Origin: Actinokineospora inagensis DSM 44258
GTDB taxonomy: Bacteria; Actinomycetota; Actinomycetes; Mycobacteriales; Pseudonocardiaceae
Direction: 5' to 3'
Assembly: GCF_000482865.1 (NCBI RefSeq)
Contig: NZ_KI519516.1
Span: 54,564-118,563, forward strand
DNA: 64,000 bases
Part shown: one piece after another, positions 1-9,484 of the stretch
How positions within the stretch are numbered: position 1 is the stretch's first letter
Layout of the letters: each line of letters begins with the position of its first letter
Made by a program: the position numbers and the translations under genes
Notes under the pieces: generated by a model
Seen by the model: only the letters and a program-made list of their open reading frames with translations
Told to the model about the DNA's origin: nothing
Databases searched by the model: none

Positions 1-1
1 G

Positions 2-1564
2 TTGCTCAGTGGCCTGACCGCCCACCTGCACGTCCAAGGGGGTGGTGTGCGGACCATTCGGTACGCCCGAACCGCCCGCGGTACCTTGTGGAACCCGGCC
101 GCGGAGCCCGTCCACCTGGAGTTCGGGGTCGGTGGCGCCACCGATTGGGTACCCGCCGCGCTCGGTGTCGACCTGCACTGCGATGCCCTGGAAGCGGTTG
201 TCGAGGTCCCCGCCGAACCCGGTGAACCGACGCGCGTCGAACGAACCGGCAGGCTCCGGTACATGGTGCTGGTCGAGGCCGAGCTCCCGGAGACGATGTC
301 CGTCTTCGACCGCGACCTGCTCGCCCAGATCCTCATCGCGGCGATCGTCCACGCCCAGGTCGGGGGTCCGGGGCTGCGCGAAGGCGCGGACTGGTCGACC
401 GCCCTGGTCTCGGCCGCCCAGACCCTGGGTATCGTCGGCAACGGGCACGACGACGCCGCCAAGGCCCGGGCGTGGCGCGAATGGCTCACCGACCACGACG
501 TCGTCGCGGCGGTACGCGAGGTGGCAGGCGAGGTCTTCGCCCCAGACCGCTCGCCGAAATGGCTCGCCTGGTGGCGCGAGACCTACACGGTGACCGCTGC
601 CCACTTCGTGTTGAACGCGCTGTCGGCCCGATGCCCCGGCATCGACCCCGATGAGGTCGTGGTCGACTTGGACCCCGAGCACGACGACCGGTTCTGGCTC
701 TCGGAACGTTCGCCAGGCGGTACCGGCCAGATCGAGGCGTTCCAGCGGGAACTGGCACGAGACCCGAGCGCGTTCAGCCGGGCGCTGGAGGATGCCATGC
801 TGCCAAGCGCGTTGGAGACCGTGGACGAGCAACTGACCGCCCTGTTGCGGGCTCCGTCGACCGGGGTGACCGCCGCGCTCGACGAACTCCGCGACGCGTG
901 GCGATCCGGGCACGAAGCCGTGACAGCCGCCGTGGCCAACGTCGAACGGGCCGCCAAGGACAGTGACATCTCCCTCGACGGTCCCGCCCGAGTCACGTTG
1001 AGCACTCGCGTGGCGGGCCCCGGCGCGCACCCCAACCTGGTAGGCAAGCTCCGGGACTGGCTGGATCTGCGCGACCAGGCCGCCGAGGCCGCGGAGTTGG
1101 CGATCGACCCCAGAACGCTCGGAGTGCTCGTCGCCACCGACAAGAGCGCCGACGACCTCTTGCACCTGGGCGCGGACACCGAGGAGCCACGTCGGGCCAG
1201 GGCGGTGAGCAACGTGTTGTGGCCGTGGGGCGCCGCTTCCGGTTCGCCGTCGTCGTTGTACGGGACCGTGCCGGAGATCGCACCGTCCTTGGTCCGCTCG
1301 CACGTCCGGTTGAGCCCCAGCACCATCCAAGTGTCCACTTGGGACGAGAAGATCCGCGCGGCGGTGCACGCGGCGCTGATCGACGCGGGCGAGATCGTGG
1401 TGGCGGTGCGGCAGTCGGCACGCGATCTGCTCCGCACCGTGCTGCTGGACCTGCAAGTCCAGCCGATCGAGGTGGGTGCGCTGCTGGCACACCCGGTGAC
1501 GGTCGGGCTGCGGGAGAGCACCAACATCGTCGAGGTCCGCGTGCTGCTGCGGGAGGCGCTGTGA
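2..1564 (+). CDS. C-terminal part of a large protein, cut by the window edge; possible helicase-type component of a DNA modification or defence operon
   Basis: The reading frame is open from the first bases of the window, so at least 520 C-terminal residues of a longer protein are visible and the true start lies upstream. No Walker or helicase motifs are present in this part. The most distinctive stretch is FWLSERSPGGTGQIEAF near residue 233; a Pro-Gly-Gly-x-Gly turn like this resembles the C-terminal (MZB/DUF1998-like) regions of large DEAD-type helicases, but the usual cysteine cluster is not obvious. The stop overlaps the GTG of the next gene (GTGA), so the two are translationally coupled. 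Being coupled to a PLD-like gene fits a DpdJ-like or DISARM DrmA/DrmB-like protein; this is inference and no single family is proven. Confidence 0.6.
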   Translation: MLSGLTAHLHVQGGGVRTIRYARTARGTLWNPAAEPVHLEFGVGGATDWVPAALGVDLHCDALEAVVEVPAEPGEPTRVERTGRLRYMVLVEAELPETMSVFDRDLLAQILIAAIVHAQVGGPGLREGADWSTALVSAAQTLGIVGNGHDDAAKARAWREWLTDHDVVAAVREVAGEVFAPDRSPKWLAWWRETYTVTAAHFVLNALSARCPGIDPDEVVVDLDPEHDDRFWLSERSPGGTGQIEAFQRELARDPSAFSRALEDAMLPSALETVDEQLTALLRAPSTGVTAALDELRDAWRSGHEAVTAAVANVERAAKDSDISLDGPARVTLSTRVAGPGAHPNLVGKLRDWLDLRDQAAEAAELAIDPRTLGVLVATDKSADDLLHLGADTEEPRRARAVSNVLWPWGAASGSPSSLYGTVPEIAPSLVRSHVRLSPSTIQVSTWDEKIRAAVHAALIDAGEIVVAVRQSARDLLRTVLLDLQVQPIEVGALLAHPVTVGLRESTNIVEVRVLLREAL

Positions 1565-2091
1565 ACCGGGTCATCCGCAAGTCGCACGCGCAGAGTTCGG
1601 TTGAGGTGTTCAACCTGCTGGTCAGCCTATTCACCGCCGAACTCGTGCGGCCCAGCCGACACCTGTGGCTGGTGTCGCCGTGGATCACCAACGTCGACCT
1701 GATCGACAACTCCGCGGGCACCTACCCGGTGCTGTCCCGATTCGGGCACCGTCCAGTCCGACTCGCCGAGATCGTCGCGGTCCTCGCCGCCAACGGCGCC
1801 AAGGTGATCGTGGCCACGACGTCCGACAGGCGCAATGAGGCCTTCCTGCACCGGCTGCGCGACTTGGCGAACGACCTCGATGTCGTCGACCGGGTGCGGA
1901 TCGTCGTCGACCCGGACCGCAAACTGCACGCCAAGGCGGTGACCGGCGACAACTACGCGCTGGTCGGGAGTATGAACATCACCTACAACGGCATTCACTT
2001 CCTGCAGGAGGACGTGGAGTTGAAGACCGACCCGGCTTACGTCGCCCAGGCCAGGATGGACGCCGACCACAGGTTCGGGGGCCTGCGGTGA
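1561..2091 (+). CDS. Phospholipase-D-like protein with one HKD motif (DpdK-like candidate)
   Basis: This 176-aa protein carries a single HxK(x)4D motif (H123, K125, D130, in HAKAVTGDNYALVGSMN). The Gly-Ser-x-Asn tail of that motif is the signature of PLD-superfamily phosphodiesterases and nucleases. With one motif per chain a dimer would be needed to build an active site, as in Nuc and BfiI. The N-terminus contains LWLVSPWITNVDLID, a strand pattern I associate with the PLD-like proteins of phage-defence and DNA-modification clusters (DpdK, DISARM DrmC). The GTG start overlaps the stop of the upstream gene, and its own stop overlaps the next GTG, so all three genes are co-translated. A nuclease role in a DNA modification or restriction system is likely; the exact system is inferred. 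Confidence 0.8.
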   Translation: MNRVIRKSHAQSSVEVFNLLVSLFTAELVRPSRHLWLVSPWITNVDLIDNSAGTYPVLSRFGHRPVRLAEIVAVLAANGAKVIVATTSDRRNEAFLHRLRDLANDLDVVDRVRIVVDPDRKLHAKAVTGDNYALVGSMNITYNGIHFLQEDVELKTDPAYVAQARMDADHRFGGLR

Positions 2092-4235
2092 TCAAGGCGA
2101 CCGGGCTACGCCGGTGCGTCGGCGATCTCGCCGTCTACCGAGCCTTCCAGGACACCTTCGAGGTGCTGATCGACGAGCAACTGCGCAAGCTCACCGGGGC
2201 GCCCGGTGAGTGGGTGGTCATCCCGCTCAACAAGCGCAATCCCCAGGGCTTCTACCTGCTGTCGGCGGATCTCGAAGGGCAACGCCGCGGCCGGGAGGTG
2301 CTGGACGCCTTTCTCGGGCCGACGACCGCGGCGCTGACCAGCATGCGGCTGAGCAAGCTGCAGCAGGTCGACCGAGACCTCGAAACCGCCGGGGTCGCCC
2401 ACCTCTCCTACGTGAAACGGGTCGCCGACCACCAGAAGATGGTGGACCGGATCCGAATCGCCGTGTCGACCATCGCCTCGAAGGACGCCCGCCCGCGGCC
2501 CACCCTGGTTCCCCACCTGTACCGGCTGCGTGACTTCCGGTTCGCCCTGGCACAGCAGAACTCGACCGAGGCGAACAACGCACTGCATGACCTGCAACTC
2601 AGCGGGCAGTTGAGCCTGGAGAACCTGCGGTTCCTCGAGGTGGAACTGCACGGCCGCCTCGGCCGCTGGGCGGAACTGCGGCGACTGCACTACTTCAACG
2701 AACTGCTGATCACCCGCAGGCCGCGCGCCATCAACGAACTCCTGCTGGAGATGATCTGGCAGATCGACATCGCTAACATCGGTGTCGACCGACCGCTGTC
2801 CGAGATCGCGGACGAGGCCGATCTGACCTCGTTGTTCGGGGCTGTCATCGGGTCGCTGGACGTCCCCGGCACGGAGCCCGGCCGGAAGGTCGCCGCCATC
2901 GCGGCCGCCAACGCGGGCGACGAACAACGCCTGACCCGCATCCTCGACGCGGCGGGCCCGAGCGAACGCGACGACCTCCAGCGGCTGTTGGATCGACGCG
3001 AGACTCCGGCGCCCACCTCGCCACCTGCCGTGGGTCTGTACGAACTGCACAGCCAAGGTCAGTTCACCGCAGTGGTCCAGCGCTACATCGAACACCCAGA
3101 ACCCGGCACGACGATGTTGGCTGTGGACGCACTCCTGAGGATGGAGGACCGCGAGTACGCACCTGCCGTACTCGCGGCGGTGGAGGGCTTTCACGCTTCG
3201 AACCTGTTGCCACAGTTGACCCGCGGCAACAGGCGGGACATCGAAGACCTGCGCGCGCTCGTTGACTCGACCTGCTCGGACTGGGCCAGTTGGCTGCACC
3301 GCGTGGGTGCGGGACCGTGGCCGGACGCCGAACGCATCTTGCGCGCGAGCCACGAGGACTGGCCCGATCTGGAGACCCTCACCGCGGACGAGGCGGACCA
3401 AGCGGCCGAAGACCTGCTCCACGCGTCGATCGTGGCCAACGCCGACCAAGTGATCGCGTCGCTCGACCTGCTCTGCCTCGCCGCCGCCCGCACGACCTCG
3501 AGACCGCACCTGGCACAGTTCAGCGAATGCGTGCTGGAGATCCTGAAGAACCAGGAGAACATCAGCGGCCCCGTTCGCCACGCCTACCTCGGCCTACTGG
3601 ACAGCATCCTGGCAACTGGCCCGACCGCCGACCGCTACGAGAGCGCGATCGAGGGTGCGAGCACCTTGTGGACGCTGATCGCCGCCCCCATCGCGGTCGA
3701 TTGGGGCATCGATCTGGTGGACCTGTTGGTGGCCAATCCGAGTCCGAGTCCCGGGACGATGATCAGCGTGATCAGCGCGGTACTCGGCCGGATCCGGGAC
3801 ATGCCCGTCGACCGGTTGAGCCTGCGGCAGCGCACCGCGGTCAACCACCAGGCCGAGCACGCAGGCCTGCCTGTCGTGTCGGCTACCGCGCCGACCACGG
3901 AACCCGACACAGCCTGGTCGACCCTGGCCAACAGTGAGATCGGCATCTATACCCTGCGACCCGACGCCGTCGACCAGTTCCGGGATCGCCTCCAGCGGAT
4001 GCAGGTTCCCAAGTCGGTCACCGTCACCGGCAACAGCGACAAGGTGTCCACACCGATACTGCGTGCGCTCGCAGGACGCGCCGACTACATGATCGTCGAC
4101 ACCTGGCACGCCGCCCACGCCGCGACCAACGCGATCGACGAGATACTGCCGCGTGACCGGCAACTCCTCCCCGAGGGTCGGGGCGTCTCCGCCTACATCC
4201 GCGTGCTGGAAAGTGCATTGTCCCAACACGTCTGA
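2088..4235 (+). CDS. 715-aa protein of unknown function (DpdD-like candidate)
   Basis: The protein is mostly helical and leucine-rich, with no signal peptide or membrane segment. The last 110 residues form a separate small alpha/beta domain that starts VTVTGNSDKVSTPILRAL and ends LLPEGRGVSAYIRVLE; it reads like a compact Rossmann-like or DUF2325-like unit that tests a residue register rather than an enzyme with obvious catalytic motifs. It begins with a GTG overlapping the PLD-like gene and is the last gene of the operon; the converging gene downstream is a pseudogene. In Dpd clusters a protein of similar size, DpdD, is encoded with DpdK, and that is my best guess, from memory of the family and not from an alignment. 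DISARM DrmE-like proteins are the alternative. Confidence 0.55.
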   Translation: MIKATGLRRCVGDLAVYRAFQDTFEVLIDEQLRKLTGAPGEWVVIPLNKRNPQGFYLLSADLEGQRRGREVLDAFLGPTTAALTSMRLSKLQQVDRDLETAGVAHLSYVKRVADHQKMVDRIRIAVSTIASKDARPRPTLVPHLYRLRDFRFALAQQNSTEANNALHDLQLSGQLSLENLRFLEVELHGRLGRWAELRRLHYFNELLITRRPRAINELLLEMIWQIDIANIGVDRPLSEIADEADLTSLFGAVIGSLDVPGTEPGRKVAAIAAANAGDEQRLTRILDAAGPSERDDLQRLLDRRETPAPTSPPAVGLYELHSQGQFTAVVQRYIEHPEPGTTMLAVDALLRMEDREYAPAVLAAVEGFHASNLLPQLTRGNRRDIEDLRALVDSTCSDWASWLHRVGAGPWPDAERILRASHEDWPDLETLTADEADQAAEDLLHASIVANADQVIASLDLLCLAAARTTSRPHLAQFSECVLEILKNQENISGPVRHAYLGLLDSILATGPTADRYESAIEGASTLWTLIAAPIAVDWGIDLVDLLVANPSPSPGTMISVISAVLGRIRDMPVDRLSLRQRTAVNHQAEHAGLPVVSATAPTTEPDTAWSTLANSEIGIYTLRPDAVDQFRDRLQRMQVPKSVTVTGNSDKVSTPILRALAGRADYMIVDTWHAAHAATNAIDEILPRDRQLLPEGRGVSAYIRVLESALSQHV

Positions 4236-4251
4236 CCTATTTGGCGAACAC

Positions 4252-5124
4252 TCAGGTCAAGACGAGCGCTTTCTGCGTCGGGAACTTGCGCAGGCCGAGC
4301 AGGGCGGTGCAGCCCGCGGCGAGGAGGCGGGCCGGGGTCAGGCGGCGGGTAAGGGTGGCCGTGGTGAGGCCCGCGATGAGGCCGCCGATGGCTTGGACGC
4401 CGCGCAGGAGGCCGACTTCGGTTTCGCCTTCGCCGAGGGGGCCGGTGACGAAGACGATGAACAGAACCAGGAACATGCCTTGCGCCAGGGCGATCAGGAC
4501 GAGGATTGCGCTGACTGCCCGGAGTCGACCTCGGGTGAGTTCGGTGACGCCGTCGAGCCAGCGGTGGGTGGTGGTGCGGGTGGCGGCGGTGGGCATGGAG
4601 GCAAACAGCAGTGCCGCAGCGACGGTGAGGGCGCGATCGGCAGTGATCACCCAGGCGAGGCCGAAGACGCCGAGGACCAGGCCGTCGAGGGCGCTGCCCA
4701 CGAGTCGGGCGGCGCTGCTGTTGAAGCCCATCAAGCCGTTGGCGGCGGCGAGTCGAGCGGTGGGACGACGGCGGGAACCAAGGCGCTGCGAACGGGTTCA
4801 AAGATGGCACCGGCCGCGGCTTGACCGACCAAGACCGCGACGACGACAACGGAATCGCGGAAGTCGGCAGTGGGACCAGAACAGCGGCCTGGCCCACGCA
4901 CACGACGAACAGGACACGGCCGCAGTCGAAGCGTTCGGCGAGGGCGCCGGTGAGTGGACTGAGCAGTATCATCGGGAGCATGCCCGCGACCATGGCCAAT
5001 GCGGTCGACCCGGCGGAACCGGTGCTCTAGTAGATGTAGACGGGCAGGGCGACCTGGACCATCCACTCGGCGGTTCCTCGAACAGGCCCGCCAACCACAG
5101 CCGGACGAACCGACGTTGTCGCAT
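4252..5124 (-). pseudogene. Broken MFS transporter
   Basis: Fragments of one major-facilitator protein are spread over all three minus-strand frames. The N-terminus begins at an ATG at 5124 (MRQRRFVRLWLAGLFEE), the motif-A-like segment LLSPLTGALAERFDCGR lies near 4960, a piece around AAAGAIFEPVRSALVPAVVP follows in a second frame, and two further helices are read in a third frame down to 4252. At least three frame changes and an in-frame stop (near 5030) break the reading frame, and the total is about 290 codons against roughly 400 for the family, so internal sequence is also missing. It sits directly behind a degraded ArsR-type regulator, the usual partner arrangement for such efflux genes. 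Confidence 0.8.
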
Positions 5125-5136
5125 CAGGTCTTTCAC

Positions 5137-5690
5137 GAGCCGGGATTCCCGTCTGCCTCGATGTGGAGGAATCCGCACCAGGACGCGTGCACCAGGCGGG
5201 CGTCGGCGGGAGCGTCTTCGCGGATGGTCGACACGAATGGTCGAACCAGCGCTTCGATGTCCTCGCTCAGCGCGGTCAGTTCGGCCGGGGTCACCCGCAG
5301 CGAGCAGTGGTTTGAGCTGGGCCGCGCGCAGCCAGTGCGGGTCGACCTCGTTCACCGAGTCGACGAATCGCTGGGTCAGCGCGAGGCCGTTGCCGATGGG
5401 CACGCCGAACACCCCCAACTGGGCGGCCTGGACCGCCAGGTCGCGGTCGAGTTCACCCAACTCCAGGCCGACCTGGGTGGCCTGCCTGCCACAGCCGCTC
5501 CCGCCCGTCGCGCCCGCCACCGGCTCGACCAGGCCCCACTTGCCGAGCTGCCGCAGGTGCCAACTGCAGTTCGACGCCGCTGCGCACTCGCTGGCGGTGC
5601 ACGGACCACCGACTCAGGTAGCTCAACAGGGCGGAGCGCAGCGGGTGGGCCAGCGCCCGCAGCACCTCGACATCGCGGACCCCGCAGCCG
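5137..5690 (-). pseudogene. Broken ArsR-family transcriptional regulator
   Basis: The minus strand encodes a winged-helix regulator in pieces. It begins with DVEVLRALAHPLRSALLSYL (typical ArsR helix 1), continues in another frame with TASECAAA and SNCSWHLRQLGKWGLVEPV (recognition helix and wing), and ends with a longer C-terminal region in the frame containing ALTQRFVDSVNEVDP. The short gap between the ECAAA and NCSWHL segments suggests a small deletion besides the frameshifts. Intact homologues of this type typically sit next to an MFS exporter, as here, so regulator and transporter have decayed together. Edges are approximate because no intact start or stop remains. Confidence 0.75.
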
Positions 5691-5759
5691 CTCGGGTAGG
5701 GACGCCGTGGGTGCGGGGATCCCCCAGGCACCCCCGCACCCACGGCAGGCTTCGCGGTC

Positions 5760-6689
5760 TCAGGACCAGTAGTCGACATCCGGTAAGCGCACCCAGACGT
5801 CCGGCTCACCGGTGATCGCGCGGCCGTCCACCGGCTGGAGGTCCGCGTGAGCGCAGCAATAGCCGATAGCGTTGCGCTGGTAGAGATAGGCGAGCAGGAC
5901 CTCCCTCGATGAGTCCCCGGCGGACGGGTCGCCGCCGGGGTGCAGGTCCCAGCCCACGACCTCGCCGTCCACGACCAGGCTGCCCTGGTTGCCGCTCTTG
6001 GGGTTGGCGTAGAGCGAATAGCACCGCGTGCCCCGCGACAGCCGCCGCGAGACCCCGGGCGTGTTCGGTTGAAATCCCCAGGGCTGGGCAACGACGCAGC
6101 CACCGGGGACGTCGGTGAGGCCGACGAACAGCAGGCTGCCGCTCAGGTCCGACCACGGATCGGCGGGCGGCCCGTCGACCGGTTCGGCGTCGAGCCTGCG
6201 CACGGCCTCGGCGACATCGACACCCCGCGCGCAGCACAGCCCCAGACCCTCGACGTACCCGAGATCGCCCAGGGCGGCGATCAGGCGCCTGCTCTCGACC
6301 ACGGCCTCGACCTCCGCGGCGGACAGCACATCCCGGGGTAACGGGTCCCGTGCCAGAGCCATGATCCGGTTCGGTGTCCAGCCCGCCATCACGTGGCGGT
6401 CGGTATCGGCACCAGCGGCCACCAAGAACCGGGCGTTGTCGAAGCGGCGGGCGAACAGAGCCGGCCACAGTGGGGTCACGCCCGCTGACAAGGGGTCCAC
6501 GTCGTCAACCACGCGCAGGAGTTCGGCGACCACTTCCGGAGAACCGTCCTCGGCGGCCATGTGCAGCGGGCTGCCCCGCCAGCCGCCACCGGCGTTCGGG
6601 TCGGCGCCCGCCGCCAACACTGCTCGCACCTTCCCGAGGTCACCCCAATCCGCCCAGCCGATCTGTTCCCAGGCCGAGTTCTCGACCAT
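5760..6689 (-). CDS. Ankyrin-repeat protein with a C-terminal DUF6461-like domain
   Basis: The 309-aa product starts at an ATG preceded by a GGGGGAACG ribosome site. Residues about 10-110 hold two to three ankyrin repeats (VRAVLAAGADPNAG, GSPLHMAAEDGSPEVVAEL, ARFLVAAGADTDRH). The second half, from about residue 150, carries the pattern GGCVVAQPWGFQPNTP and VVDGEVVGWDLHPGG, which I associate with DUF6461-type actinobacterial proteins of unknown role. There is no signal peptide, so it is probably cytoplasmic. It is intact although flanked on both sides by pseudogenes. Ankyrin/DUF6461 proteins often lie near polymorphic-toxin or immunity genes, but no such partner is visible here, so function is left open. 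Confidence 0.75.
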   Translation of the reverse strand: MVENSAWEQIGWADWGDLGKVRAVLAAGADPNAGGGWRGSPLHMAAEDGSPEVVAELLRVVDDVDPLSAGVTPLWPALFARRFDNARFLVAAGADTDRHVMAGWTPNRIMALARDPLPRDVLSAAEVEAVVESRRLIAALGDLGYVEGLGLCCARGVDVAEAVRRLDAEPVDGPPADPWSDLSGSLLFVGLTDVPGGCVVAQPWGFQPNTPGVSRRLSRGTRCYSLYANPKSGNQGSLVVDGEVVGWDLHPGGDPSAGDSSREVLLAYLYQRNAIGYCCAHADLQPVDGRAITGEPDVWVRLPDVDYWS

Positions 6690-6778
6690 CGTTCCCCCTG
6701 GTCACGCGCTCTACGTCGGTAGACAGCCGATGGTGCCATGGCCCACCGACAATTCCCGGAGCGCGACCGGGGTCCGGC

Positions 6779-7120
6779 TCAGTTGAAGACCCGAGGGTGG
6801 AGGTCGGCGATGTGTCGCAGCGGTGGCCGTTGATCTTGCAGTACTGCGGTACCTCGGATCCGGTGACCAGGAACCCGAAGGTCACCGAGCCGCCCGCGGC
6901 CACGGCGCCGTTGTACTCGCGGTTGCTGAACGTGTAGTGGTTGCCGCTGCTGATCATCGTGGCGTCCCAGTAGGACCCGGGGGTGGTGCCCGCGGGCAGG
7001 TCGAACTCGATCTTCCAACTGGTCAGGGCGGTCGAACCGGTAGCGAGCACCCGCGACAGCAAGTGGCCTAGACCACTACGGTCAGTGTGCCGAGGACCGC
7101 CGAGGCCAGGACCCTTTTCC
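6779..7120 (-). pseudogene. Remnant of a secreted CBM2 (cellulose/chitin-binding) protein
   Basis: A carbohydrate-binding module of family 2 is clearly readable on the minus strand: STALTSWKIEFDLPAGT, then ATMISSGNHYTFSN, YNGAVAAGGSVTFGF and the closing cysteine at KINGHRC. Upstream, in a different frame, lies a secretion signal core (KRVLASAVLGTLTVVV). The first strands of the module, the mature N-terminus and any catalytic domain are missing and the frames do not join, so this is a decayed gene. It belongs to the same decaying stretch as the MFS/ArsR pair. Confidence 0.65.
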
Positions 7121-7553
7121 CAGTACGGTGCGAGCTGCGCCATCCGGAGGAACCGGCGTCGCACTGCCCCACTGGCCCGGTCGATCACCGCGCACCGTGT
7201 TCGCTCATTCACTCGATCATCGAGTCATACCACCATCTGCCGGTCAACGCTCCGCCGAACACGTGCCGGAGGCTGGTCCGACCACCGTCATCGGGGTACG
7301 CCGGTTGAGTGGTTGGCGGCAATCGCGGTTCGGTTTCGCCTCCTGGGATGACCAGGTGCCCTAGGGTTTGCGGTGGAAGCTCGCGCTCGCGGGGGGAGCG
7401 CCGGGCGACGGCTACGCGGAACGGGTCCCGGGGGGTGCCCGTCGTACCGTCACCGGTCGGGCCGGTCAGGATCGCCCCTCCCTCGCCCAAGCGAGATCAC
7501 GCACAGGCGTCCTCCCGCGCGGGAGGAGCCGCACTTGGGGAGGTGCGAGCGGT
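7121..7553. other. Intergenic region upstream of the diguanylate cyclase gene
   Basis: About 430 bp without a supported gene. It must hold the promoter of the downstream GGDEF gene; a TAGGGT hexamer near 7362 could be its -10 box, and the ribosome site GGGGAGG lies at 7537-7543. No repeats or strong hairpins were noticed. Confidence 0.5.
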
Positions 7554-9029
7554 ATGGGGGGAACCGACACCGCTTGGGGCTGCCGCTCGCGGCCGCCCAC
7601 CATTGTCATGGGGCCGCCGCCGCGCCGGGAACCGCGGCGGCCCGAGCCCAGACCGGACCGGGAGCCCGAGCCGGGCGGACCGCCGCCGTCCGAGCCGGGG
7701 CACCGGCTCGACCCGCCGACCACGGCGGTCCTGGTCGCCATCGACCTCGCGGGGCTGCTCGGCATCGTGTGCGCGATCCACCACTCCCCCGGCGCGTCCG
7801 TCACCGACTGGGTCTTGTTCGCCATGTTGACCGCGTGCGCGCTCGCCTACACCGAGCTGACGGCGGCGGGCGCGGAGCGGCGACGGCGGGCCCGGGAACG
7901 GCACGGCTCGGTCGGGATGGTCGACCAGGCGTCCATCTGGTTCTTCGGCGCCGCGTTGTTGTTACCGCCGATGCTCGCCGCGTTGGTGGTGGTTGTAGTG
8001 CGGATTCGCGGGGCGCACTTGATCCGGCGGCCCGCGGCGCTGTGGATAGCGAACATGTCGGCGGTGTTGCTGTCCGTCGCGGGCGTTAGCGTCGTCCGAG
8101 CGGTGATTGCGGACGACGCCTGGCCGCGCGATTTCGCCTCTTACGCCTCCGAGCACGGATTACGGGTAATGGCGTTGCTGGCGATATCCGCCGTTGTCTA
8201 CTTTGTCTTGGAAGCCGCGCTGGTGGGTGTTTACCGCGGTGTCCGGTCGAACCAGTGGACGCTGCGCGAGACGTTGGGCAGCCGCGAGGACAACCTGTTC
8301 CTCGCGCACACGTTGCTCGTCGGGCTGGGCGCCGTGGTGGCGGGCGCGATCATGCCGGTCGCGCTGATCGGTGTGCTGGCCGTCGCGGTCATGGAGACGC
8401 GGACGCTGGGCAGGCTCGCCGCGCGGACCGCCGACCGCGACCGGTTGCGCATCGACGCCACGACCGACCTGTTGACCGGACTGCGCAACCGGCGCGGGTT
8501 CGAGCCGACGGCCACGGCGGCGTTGGCGCTCGACCAGGCAGCCTGCAGGCCGACCGCGGTCCTCATGCTCGACCTCGACCACTTCAAGCAGTGGAACGAA
8601 CGCCTCAGCCACTTCGGTGGCGACCAGGTGCTGCGCGCGGTGGCCGACGTGCTGCGCGGACAAACCCGTGCGGGTGACCTCACGGCGCGTTGGGGCGGCG
8701 AGGAGTTGGCCGTCGTGCTACCGGACACCACGCTGTTCGAGGCGAACGCGATAGCCGAGCGGATCCGGGCGGCGGTAGAGGCTTTGGACACCTGGATCGT
8801 GCCCGCGACGGGTGGGCCGCGGCTGCGGCTGGGCGCGGACATGCCGCCGTGCACCGTGTCCATCGGCGTGGCGTGCGCGCCTGAGCACGGTACGACCCTC
8901 ACCTACCTGCAGGAACTGGCGGACCGCGCGCTGGGCACGGCGAAACGCAACGGCCGCAACCAGGTCGTGCTGCTCGGGCACGCCGTGCCGGGGCTGCCGA
9001 CGCAACCCGGGCCGGAGGCCCGGTCGTAG
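7554..9029 (+). CDS. Membrane-anchored diguanylate cyclase (GGDEF domain)
   Basis: I chose the ATG at 7554 because a GGGGAGG ribosome site stands 10 nt upstream; longer in-frame starts give an Arg/Gly-rich extension. The 491-aa protein has a proline-rich N-terminus, about six hydrophobic segments between residues 55 and 290, then a GGDEF domain. The domain begins TTDLLTGLRNRRGF, has the metal-binding LDLDHFKQWN segment and an active-site loop written WGGEEL, an accepted active variant. It should condense two GTP into cyclic di-GMP. No EAL domain or clear I-site RxxD is seen. It stands alone with its own promoter region and structured DNA downstream. Confidence 0.9.
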   Translation: MGGTDTAWGCRSRPPTIVMGPPPRREPRRPEPRPDREPEPGGPPPSEPGHRLDPPTTAVLVAIDLAGLLGIVCAIHHSPGASVTDWVLFAMLTACALAYTELTAAGAERRRRARERHGSVGMVDQASIWFFGAALLLPPMLAALVVVVVRIRGAHLIRRPAALWIANMSAVLLSVAGVSVVRAVIADDAWPRDFASYASEHGLRVMALLAISAVVYFVLEAALVGVYRGVRSNQWTLRETLGSREDNLFLAHTLLVGLGAVVAGAIMPVALIGVLAVAVMETRTLGRLAARTADRDRLRIDATTDLLTGLRNRRGFEPTATAALALDQAACRPTAVLMLDLDHFKQWNERLSHFGGDQVLRAVADVLRGQTRAGDLTARWGGEELAVVLPDTTLFEANAIAERIRAAVEALDTWIVPATGGPRLRLGADMPPCTVSIGVACAPEHGTTLTYLQELADRALGTAKRNGRNQVVLLGHAVPGLPTQPGPEARS

Positions 9030-9386
9030 CTCCCGGCGGAACATCCGGAATCCGCGACGGCGGCCGGCCACGATGCCCGGTTCGGGCCCATCGACCCCAG
9101 CGGCACGGCCCGGCGATCGACCGTCCTCTTCGGACTTCAGCTCCCGCGGGCGAGTGACCTTCGTCGCATTCAGTGCTTCCGGTGCCACAGACCGGAGCGC
9201 TCCGACGTTGACCCCGTAGACGGTGTCCAAGGTCAAGAAGCCGTGGTGAGAGGGGCTGTGCCCGACCACGGCCGGGGTAGGCGCAGCCGGGTGCGACGGC
9301 TGCCGGTGGCGGCTGCGCGCGACACGCCTGCAACAAATTCGCCGTGCCGCTGTGCACGGGGCCCATCGGCGTACTACGCTAGATGA

Positions 9387-9431
9387 AGTTCCGCGCTCCC
9401 GGTAACCCCCAGGCCGGTTGAGCGCGGAACT
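9387..9431. terminator. Perfect 12-bp stem-loop, terminator-like
   Basis: AGTTCCGCGCTC (9387-9398) is perfectly complementary to GAGCGCGGAACT (9420-9431). The 21-nt loop itself contains a CCGG/CCGG pair. CCTTATTT follows, so it could terminate transcripts from the diguanylate cyclase gene some 360 bp upstream. Confidence 0.55.
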
Positions 9432-9484
9432 CCTTATTTCACGGGCCGCCAGTTCACCGCGGCGCGGGCACGGGAGCACCGGCC

